Shown: piece after piece, positions 58,131 to 64,000 of the stretch
Numbering within the stretch: position 1 is the stretch's first letter
How the letters are laid out: each line of letters opens with the position of its first letter
From: Nannocystis sp. RBIL2
GTDB lineage: Bacteria > Myxococcota_A > Polyangia > Nannocystales > Nannocystaceae
Reading direction: 5' to 3'
NCBI RefSeq assembly: GCF_026626745.1
Contig: NZ_JAPNJW010000001.1
Location: forward strand, 2,774,001-2,838,000
Length of the DNA stretch: 64,000 nt
The notes under the pieces: generated by a model
Seen by the model: only the letters and a program-made list of their open reading frames with translations
Database searches by the model: none
Told to the model about the DNA's origin: nothing
Made by a program: the position numbers and the translations under genes

Positions 58131-59813
58131 TCACGGTCCGACGGCGAGGCACGGGCCGGGCCGCGTCAGATTGCAGATCCGTCCGTCCACGGTCGGCGCG
58201 ACGCCCTGGGCGCCGGCCGCTTGCAGGCGCTCGATCGTCCGCTGTTTGAGGTCGACCTCCGGCATCTTCTTGAGCATCTTCTCGGTCAGCATCGTGTAAC
58301 CGTCCTGCCCGCGTGCCGGGTTGACGAGGAAGCTCTCGGTGACCGCGAGGAAGCGGTCCTTCGGCTTCACTGCCACCCAGCCCTTGGCGGTACGGCGGCT
58401 GAGGCCGGTGACCGCGCCGGTCGCCGGATCGAAGCGGAATGCGAAGCCGGCGATCTGCAGGAAGTGGCCCTGGCCGGTCCAATCGGAGACCGAGCGCTCG
58501 GCGACCTTCTGCAGGGTCGCGCCGTCGATCTGGATCAGGCGCAGCGGGCTCGGGTACGCGAACAGCTCCTCGATCATCTGCCGCGTCACCGGACCCGCCG
58601 CGAGGTTGCGGTTCAGGCGGAACGACCCGGAGTTGTAGAACGCGACCTCGGCCCCGTAGGGCTTCGCGGACTCGAGCATCCAGTCGACGATCAGGTTGCC
58701 GAGGTTGGTCTCGAACCGGCGAATCTCCAGCTCCTCGCCGACCAGCGTCACGCCCGTGCGCCCGATCTCGCCCGCGAGGCAGGCGGGCTGCTCCTTCGCC
58801 TTCGCGCAGAACTCGGCCTCGTGCTTCTTGCGCCAGCCGTCGACCACCGCCTGCAGCGCCGGGTCCGGCGCCGGGCTGGTCCCCTTCAGCGGCACGTACT
58901 CCCACTCGATCTGGGGCTTGCCGTCGACCTTGCGCAGGCGCACCACCGCGGCGGTCGCGGCGTCGGCGTCAGCCTTCACCACCGCCGCCGTCCCGACCCG
59001 CGCGTCCTGGTGATTGTGCTCGTGTCCGCCGAGGATCAGGTCCGGGCCCTCGGCGCCCAGGGCGGTCAGCAGCGCCTGGTCCGCGGGCATGTCCAGATGC
59101 GTCAGCGCAACCACGAAGTCGGCGCCCTCCGCCCGCAGCGCCGCCGTCTCGGCCTTCGCCACCGCCACCCGTTCGCGGTGGGCCGCGATGTACTCCGCCT
59201 GGACCGAATCGAGCGTCAGCCCGAATAGCCCCACCTTGTAGCCGCCGCTCTCGACCAGCCGCCGGGGCACGAGGTTGGCCGCCGCCACGACCGGCTCGCC
59301 GCCTTCGCCCTTGGCGAACTCGACGCTGGCCGACAGCCACGTGAACCCCGACGCCTCGACGCGGCCGTCGAGCGCGCGGCCGTCGTCCATGCCGCGCTTG
59401 TCGAACTCGTGGTTGCCCGGCACCACGAACATCCGCGGGTCGAACGCCTTGCCGTCGCCGTCCAGGTGGTTGAGCACGTCGACCATCTGGTCGCCGCCGT
59501 ACAGCCGGCTCATGAACGACGGCTGCAAGAAGTCTCCGCCGTGCGTGAGCAGCAGCGTCGGGTGCTCCTGCTCGAGCTGCGTTCGCAGCCCCCGGACCCG
59601 GGCCATCCCACCCTCGCCTGCCTCGGGATTCCCCTCGATGCGGTAGGTGTCGTTGATGTGCAGGAGCACCGCCTCCTTCGGCGCGGGCGCGGCGGCTGGC
59701 GAAGTCGCCGGGTCGCCCGCCGACGGTGGGGTCGTGGGCCTCGCGGGTTGCTGACACGCGAGGATGCCGAAGAGGGGGAGGAGCAAGTTGCGCAGTGGGA
59801 GGTGGCGTCTCAC
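58131..59813 (-). CDS. Bifunctional metallophosphatase / 5'-nucleotidase lipoprotein
   Basis: The GTG at 59813 gives 560 residues starting with a lipoprotein signal (LLLPLFGILAC, Cys20); the longer TTG-started frame was rejected for lacking one. The metallophosphatase domain shows HINDTYRIEG, THGGDFLQPS, GNHEFDKRG, THLDMPAD and GGHEHNHQ, the dimetal ligands. The C-terminal 5'-nucleotidase domain (from about 340) has TNLGNLIVDWM, FYNSGSFRLNR and GFAFRFDP. It hydrolyses nucleotides or sugar nucleotides outside the inner membrane. The first motif reads NDTY where most members have ND.H, a conservative departure worth noting. Confidence 0.93.
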   Translation of the reverse strand: MRRHLPLRNLLLPLFGILACQQPARPTTPPSAGDPATSPAAAPAPKEAVLLHINDTYRIEGNPEAGEGGMARVRGLRTQLEQEHPTLLLTHGGDFLQPSFMSRLYGGDQMVDVLNHLDGDGKAFDPRMFVVPGNHEFDKRGMDDGRALDGRVEASGFTWLSASVEFAKGEGGEPVVAAANLVPRRLVESGGYKVGLFGLTLDSVQAEYIAAHRERVAVAKAETAALRAEGADFVVALTHLDMPADQALLTALGAEGPDLILGGHEHNHQDARVGTAAVVKADADAATAAVVRLRKVDGKPQIEWEYVPLKGTSPAPDPALQAVVDGWRKKHEAEFCAKAKEQPACLAGEIGRTGVTLVGEELEIRRFETNLGNLIVDWMLESAKPYGAEVAFYNSGSFRLNRNLAAGPVTRQMIEELFAYPSPLRLIQIDGATLQKVAERSVSDWTGQGHFLQIAGFAFRFDPATGAVTGLSRRTAKGWVAVKPKDRFLAVTESFLVNPARGQDGYTMLTEKMLKKMPEVDLKQRTIERLQAAGAQGVAPTVDGRICNLTRPGPCLAVGP

Positions 59814-60331
59814 GGCGCACGATGGTACCCGTCCGGATGCACAAACACATCCAGGCACGACGACGGATGCCAAGGGCGCCGGCGACGCTCGGCTCGCCGT
59901 TCCGCTGCCTCACGCGCCTTCTCTTCCTGGCGGCGCCTTTCGTTTCCGCCGCCGGGAGATGGAGTCCTCGGAAGGATGGATCAGCTCTCCGGTCTCCGGT
60001 GAAATCTGCACCTCTTTCTGAGCGGACCGCTTCGGGCGCAAGCAGATCCTGAGCGACGACTGGCTCGTCGCAGGCACCGGCTGGCGACCGTCGTCGTCGG
60101 CGGCCCCGTATCGACGCTGTTCCAGGCGCTGCTCGTCCTGCAGTTCGCGGCCCGGCCGGTGCGGTCCGGTCACCGCGGCCCGCCGCCGCCGCGCTGGAGA
60201 GTGACTGTGAGCCTTGCGGTGGCGGTCCCGCTCGATCTCACGCGGCTCGAGCGCGGCCAATTGCGGAGCCGGACGGAGCGTGTCTGTGTCGTTCGGGACA
60301 TGGGCGAGCCGCTCTGCAGCGACCTCATCAC
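59814..60331. other. Intergenic region upstream of the transposase fragment
   Basis: No gene I can support. Frames here have Arg/Pro-rich translations on both strands. It may contain decayed mobile-element DNA, since a transposase remnant follows. Confidence 0.4.
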
Positions 60332-60487
60332 ATGTCCCTTCGGACATCTTGGTTTGGCGGGGAGCGGCGGTCCCTGCTACCGGAGTTCGTCAAGCTGGAG
60401 CTCGAAGCGTTCGCGGAGTGCGGCGCCTTCGAGAATGGCTTCGTGCGGACGGCGTGCCGCCAGCGACGCCAACACCAGAGCGGCTGA
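60332..60487 (+). pseudogene. IS91-like transposase fragment
   Basis: The 51-codon frame reads SLLPEFVKLELEAFAECGAF followed by ENGFVRTAC, which resembles the opening of IS91-family transposases (a leading acidic helix, then ECG..ANGF.R..C before the zinc-binding cysteines). It breaks off at the first expected Cys pair. A perfect 13-bp hairpin starts 2 bp after its stop. This is a remnant only; the HUH catalytic part is absent. Confidence 0.55.
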
Positions 60488-60488
60488 C

Positions 60489-60521
60489 GGCCGTGCATCC
60501 GGGCGCAGCGGATGCACGGCC
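60489..60521. repeat. Perfect 13-bp inverted repeat with 7-nt loop
   Basis: GGCCGTGCATCCG (60489-60501) and CGGATGCACGGCC (60509-60521) flank GGCGCAG. It sits directly after the transposase fragment. It could be a mobile-element end hairpin or a terminator. Confidence 0.7.
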
Positions 60522-60726
60522 GCATCGTGACCGACACGAGCTATTGCGCCCTCTGGCCGGTCTTCATCATCGAGGAACTCGAATGTGTTCCACGGCTGCG
60601 CGGCCGTGAGGTGAACGAGACCACGGCCGCCCCTGCTCGGCCGTGATAGCGAAGGGTGCAGGAGCCCCCGGACTCGGCCGTCGCCCAGCACTTCAGGCCG
60701 GACGAGAAATTGATATGGTGCCTTCC

Positions 60727-61812
60727 ATGAATCGACAATCCATTGGCTCGCTCCTCCTCGCTGGCCTTCTCGCCGCGTGCAGTTCGCCGCCGGGGGCGAA
60801 CTCCACGCACGCGGAGGTCGAAACCGACCCTTCGATGACCGATGCGAGCACGGTGTCCGCTGCGAGCACGATCACCGGTGCGAGTACGATCACCGATGCG
60901 AGCACGAGCACCGATACGGGCACGGCGACCGATACGGGCCCGATGACCGGCTGTTCTATGGAGGATCCGCTCGGAGACATCGCCAACGACGGCTTCGAGA
61001 GCTTTGCCGACGACACCGTAGCGATGGGCAGCCCGGGCGGCATCGAGTGGACGGACAACCACTACACCCGCGTCAGCACGGCACTCGCGCGGCGAGGCAC
61101 GCGCTCGCTCCGATTCACCTATCCTGCGCAGCCGAATCCCCCGCCCTCCGATACGGTGATCGAGCAGCGTTTTGCGTTCAATCAGCACCTGACCGACTTT
61201 TGGTTCAAGTACGACATCTTCATCCCCGCGAACTATTTTCATCGCTCGACCGCGGGATCGAACGACTTCGGCGGAGGTGAGAAGGAGCTGGTGATGATGT
61301 CGGAGGGCTACTCGGCGCCTTCACCCACCGAGATCTACCCGACCATGATCCTCGGACGCCTGTTTCGTCGCGTCGATCAGGACGACCCAAACTGGGTGAA
61401 CGAGGGGAGCTCGTGGCAGTACGGCTCGTTCGCGTACGCGGCCGCGGACGGCGAGCGCACCTGGTACTATCTACCCAGCGCGGGGATCGAGACTGGACCA
61501 CGGTTCGTCGACATCAACGTCGACCCAGGCACCTGGGTGCGCCGCATCCTTCACGTCCGCATGCCGACCACGACGAACTCGAACGACGGCGAGGTCGAGT
61601 ATTGGGCCACGCGGTGCGACGGGACGACGATCAAGGTCGTCGACGAGCACAATGGCACGTTCCACGGCGCTCTCCACCCCAATAGCGCCGGCGGAAACTA
61701 CATCACCGCGGGCTACCTCCTGGGCTCGTCCAACAGCGGCTTCGACGAGGAGACGACGTTCTACATCGACGACGTCGTTGTCTCGTCGACCAACTTGTGG
61801 GGCGTCGAGTAG
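60727..61812 (+). CDS. Secreted lipoprotein with a probable jelly-roll (polysaccharide-binding/lyase-like) domain
   Basis: The ATG at 60727 gives 361 residues with lipobox LAAC (Cys18); an in-frame ATG four codons upstream is possible. A Thr/Ser/Asp linker with repeats (TITGAST, TITDAST, STDTGT) runs to about residue 75. The remainder looks like a beta-jelly-roll: GFESFADDTVAMGSPGGIEW, RRGTRSLRFTYPA, HLTDFWFKYDIFIPANYF, then TWVRRILHVRMPTTT and a final ETTFYIDDVVVSSTNLWG. That order fits concanavalin-like polysaccharide lyases or binding modules. No catalytic residues can be assigned by eye. It is probably displayed on the surface. Confidence 0.75.
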   Translation: MNRQSIGSLLLAGLLAACSSPPGANSTHAEVETDPSMTDASTVSAASTITGASTITDASTSTDTGTATDTGPMTGCSMEDPLGDIANDGFESFADDTVAMGSPGGIEWTDNHYTRVSTALARRGTRSLRFTYPAQPNPPPSDTVIEQRFAFNQHLTDFWFKYDIFIPANYFHRSTAGSNDFGGGEKELVMMSEGYSAPSPTEIYPTMILGRLFRRVDQDDPNWVNEGSSWQYGSFAYAAADGERTWYYLPSAGIETGPRFVDINVDPGTWVRRILHVRMPTTTNSNDGEVEYWATRCDGTTIKVVDEHNGTFHGALHPNSAGGNYITAGYLLGSSNSGFDEETTFYIDDVVVSSTNLWGVE

Positions 61813-61874
61813 GCGCCTCGAGGGCGCGACTGCGGGCTGAGGACCCGCCCGCCCCGTCCCATCGGCCGTCGCGC

Positions 61875-64000
61875 CTATGGCGATTCCACGGGCACGTCCG
61901 TCGCCGGGCGCTCGACGAGCCAGCGCTCGATCTCCTCGCGCTCGGTCGTCCATTCGGGGCCACCGCGGGCCAGCACCTCGCGCGCCGCGACGGCGAGGTC
62001 CCGCGCCCGCCTCCGGTCGCCCTCGGCGGCCCACAGCGCCTGGGCCAGCGCCGCCCGGGTGGAGGCGACCTGGTATGGATGGACGTCGACCTCGGGGTAG
62101 CCCGCGAGCGCGCTGTCGAGCAGTGGCAGCGCCTCGCGCTCGCGTCCGAGAGCGATCAGCGTGCGGCCGACCGACGTGCGAACATAGCCGAGGATGGCGC
62201 CGCTTTCGGGTCGCAGCGCCTCGAACAGCGAGAGTGCCGCGCGCCCGAGCTCGAGCGCCTCCTGCGGGCGGCCCGTGCGGCGCAGGACCTCGCCGAGGTT
62301 GAGCTGACAGCGCGCGACGAACGGGTCTCGCTCGCCGCGGGTGCGGCGATGCATCGCCAGTGTCTCGCGCATCAGCGCGACGGCCTCCTCGGGGCGTCCC
62401 ATTCCGAGGTACAGGCCGGCCCGATGCTCGGAGAAGTTCGCGACCTCGGGGTGCTCCTCGCCGAGGGCCTCCCGCAGGATCGCCAGCGCGCGGCTGTTGT
62501 GGACGAGCGCCTCCTCGTAGCGACCGAGTGCTCGCAGGACCTCGCCGAGGTCGAAGTGCAGGCGCCCGAGCTCGACGGGGCCGTGGCCGTGGCCGGCCGT
62601 GTGCGAGCTCAACGCGGCGCGCAGGTGTACCAGTGCCTCCTCGTCGCGGGCGAGCTCGTGCAGCGCCGCCGCGATGTTCAGGCGGGCGAGTCCGAGGTCC
62701 GGATGCTCGGGGCCGAGCTGTTCGCTTCGCAGCTCGAGCACGCGCTCGAGCTGCTCCGCCGCCGCCGTGAAGCGGCCCTCGTCGATGTAGGCGAGTCCGA
62801 GCCCCTCGAGCAGATCGATGTGCGGCTCGCGGCCGGCCTCGCGCATCTGCAGGGCAGCGCGCTCGTACCACGCACGCGCGGCCGCAGGATCGCCCGCGCG
62901 CCACGCGAGCATTCCGCGGTAGTACGTGACGCGCGAGGTGAGGTCGAGGTCGCCGCCGAGCCGCTCGATCGCCGCGTCCGCTTGCTCGGCGTACTCGCGC
63001 GCGCGCTCGAGGTCGCCGAGCCGCTGGGCGGCGTGAAACACGAGGAAGCTCCACGCCTCGGCCGCGACCCGATCGTGTCGGACCGCCTCGGCGTCGTTCG
63101 CCGCTCGCCGCACGATCTGGGCGCCGAGATGCGGATCGGCGCCCTCGGCCTCGAGGATCCCCTGGAGCAGCAGCGCCTCGGCCGCGACCGGTCGGTACGC
63201 GAGCGCCTCGGCCCGGCGCACCAGCGACCTGGCGCGGTCGCGAGCCTCGGCGAGCGCCCCGGCGGTCTGGAGCACCTCGACCTCGGCGAGGGCGGCGCGG
63301 ATCGCCTCGACTTCGGTGCGGCTCGCCGCGTCCTCGGGCACGGGCAGGCGATCCTGGCCTGGCGCCGGGCGCAGGCAGGTGTCGGCCGCGCGCAGGGTGT
63401 CGATCACTCGCAGGGCGCGATCCGGATCGTCACCTGTCCCACGGGACAGCACCGTGGTCACCGCGGCCAGATCGTTCGCCCACGCATCGAGGCAGCGCGC
63501 CCCTGCGACCCCCGCAGCCGAGTCGCGGTCGACCTCGCACAGCTCGCCGTGGACCCGCTGCCACATTGCGATGTGCCCGTCGAGGGCCCCCTCGACCCGG
63601 CGCCACACGAATTGCACGCGCGCGCTGTCGTCCACGAGCAGCGCGGCCCGGACCGCGGCCCGCCGCTCGTCGCTCCAGGCGCTGGCCAGATGCAGCTCTG
63701 CCCCCGCGCAGACCCGGGCGTGCTCGTCGGTGCCGCCGCCGACGGCCGCCGCCGTCAGGGCGACGGCGGCCGCGAGAACACCCGTCCCGAGAGACAGATA
63801 GAGCGCGACCGGCCGCGGCGGCGACAGTTCCGCCAGCAGCGCGCTCATCGACGGGTGGCGCCGCGCGGGCACGGGCTCCAGGCCGCGCAGGACGGCGCGA
63901 CGCAGCCACCCCGGCACCCGGGCGTCGCGGCCCGGAGGATGCGCCGGCGGATGCGCCGGCGGACGGCCGGCGAGCGGACGGGCGCCGTACAGCCCCTCGT
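61875..64000 (-). CDS. Ser/Thr kinase with TPR tail, C-terminal part (N-terminus beyond window)
   Basis: The gene enters from the right edge in the middle of the kinase C-lobe (EGLYGARPLAGRPP, then GWLRRAVLRGLEPVPARRHPSM, the usual end of these kinases). A transmembrane segment follows (ALYLSLGTGVLAAAVALTAAAV). About 600 residues of TPR-like repeats come next, among them LEGLGLAYIDEGRFTAAAEQ, RLHFDLGEVLRALGRYEEAL and CQLNLGEVLRRTGRPQEALE. The catalytic residues are outside the window. The Pro/Ala-rich insert PPAHPPAHPPG in the C-lobe is unusual. It is paralogous to the kinase at 45436-48051. Confidence 0.92.
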   Translation of the reverse strand, partial: EGLYGARPLAGRPPAHPPAHPPGRDARVPGWLRRAVLRGLEPVPARRHPSMSALLAELSPPRPVALYLSLGTGVLAAAVALTAAAVGGGTDEHARVCAGAELHLASAWSDERRAAVRAALLVDDSARVQFVWRRVEGALDGHIAMWQRVHGELCEVDRDSAAGVAGARCLDAWANDLAAVTTVLSRGTGDDPDRALRVIDTLRAADTCLRPAPGQDRLPVPEDAASRTEVEAIRAALAEVEVLQTAGALAEARDRARSLVRRAEALAYRPVAAEALLLQGILEAEGADPHLGAQIVRRAANDAEAVRHDRVAAEAWSFLVFHAAQRLGDLERAREYAEQADAAIERLGGDLDLTSRVTYYRGMLAWRAGDPAAARAWYERAALQMREAGREPHIDLLEGLGLAYIDEGRFTAAAEQLERVLELRSEQLGPEHPDLGLARLNIAAALHELARDEEALVHLRAALSSHTAGHGHGPVELGRLHFDLGEVLRALGRYEEALVHNSRALAILREALGEEHPEVANFSEHRAGLYLGMGRPEEAVALMRETLAMHRRTRGERDPFVARCQLNLGEVLRRTGRPQEALELGRAALSLFEALRPESGAILGYVRTSVGRTLIALGREREALPLLDSALAGYPEVDVHPYQVASTRAALAQALWAAEGDRRRARDLAVAAREVLARGGPEWTTEREEIERWLVERPATDVPVESP

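Noticed and set aside
60377..60691. A 104-codon minus-strand ORF (contains WNTFEFLDDEDRPEG)
   Set aside because: It overlaps the transposase fragment and the hairpin; no family or start signal could be seen, though it cannot be fully excluded.

Overview
The window reads as part of the chromosome of a high-GC myxobacterium. The best fit is the Nannocystis/Plesiocystis side of the group, but this is inferred from gene content and not from a marker gene. The indicators are Ser/Thr kinases fused to TPR tails, an ADYC-domain lipoprotein, surface lipoproteins with Ser/Thr/Gly/Asp-rich linkers, EGF and FG-GAP repeats, and a large NRPS. No rRNA, tRNA, CRISPR array or intact transposon was seen.

Layout. 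0-9.2 kb holds a TetR repressor divergent from a DUF4386 membrane protein with a shared operator. It also holds a propeller lipoprotein, a VWA lipoprotein, YaeQ, an e(P4)-type acid phosphatase, and a LolA-like periplasmic protein divergent from a Tat-exported multicopper oxidase. A 69-bp inverted repeat separates the last two genes. 9.8-29.7 kb is a compact nonribosomal peptide locus: one 5,762-residue, five-module synthetase (A-T / C-A-T-E / C-A-T / C-A-T / C-A-T-E), a DUF6875 protein overlapping its 3' end, and a convergent unit of an MbtH-like protein and a cyclic-peptide-type ABC exporter. Modules 1 and 3 carry a serine code. Three of the four condensation domains have HHxxxDE in place of HHxxxDG. 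The synthetase ends in an epimerase with no thioesterase. A dehydroalanine-containing peptide with an unusual release step is the most interesting reading of the window.

30.2-38.5 kb contains a membrane-scaffold group (DUF697, a 62-residue membrane peptide, an SPFH protein, and a convergent membrane-anchored binding protein). It also contains a minus-strand set of DUF2589-type proteins with a DUF1906 protein, and an ion channel with a non-canonical pore loop. 38.6-49 kb has a WGR-PDZ protein, an EGF/FG-GAP lipoprotein, a DUF6209 protein, a frameshifted dctP remnant next to a third copy of the repeat element, a DsbD-alpha-like protein, a [2Fe-2S] ferredoxin without a normal start codon, and an ADYC lipoprotein directly upstream of a kinase-TPR protein.

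49.5-64 kb has a hypothetical protein, an FHA protein followed by an SMI1/KNR4 protein, a VOC protein, lipoproteins, an imine-reductase-like dehydrogenase, a YkgJ cysteine-cluster protein abutting a truncated sulfotransferase, a 5'-nucleotidase, an IS91-like transposase fragment, and a second kinase-TPR gene leaving the window.

Starts were moved inward from the longest ORF where a Shine-Dalgarno site, signal peptide or overlap supported it. All functions are read from motifs by eye; no database search was run.
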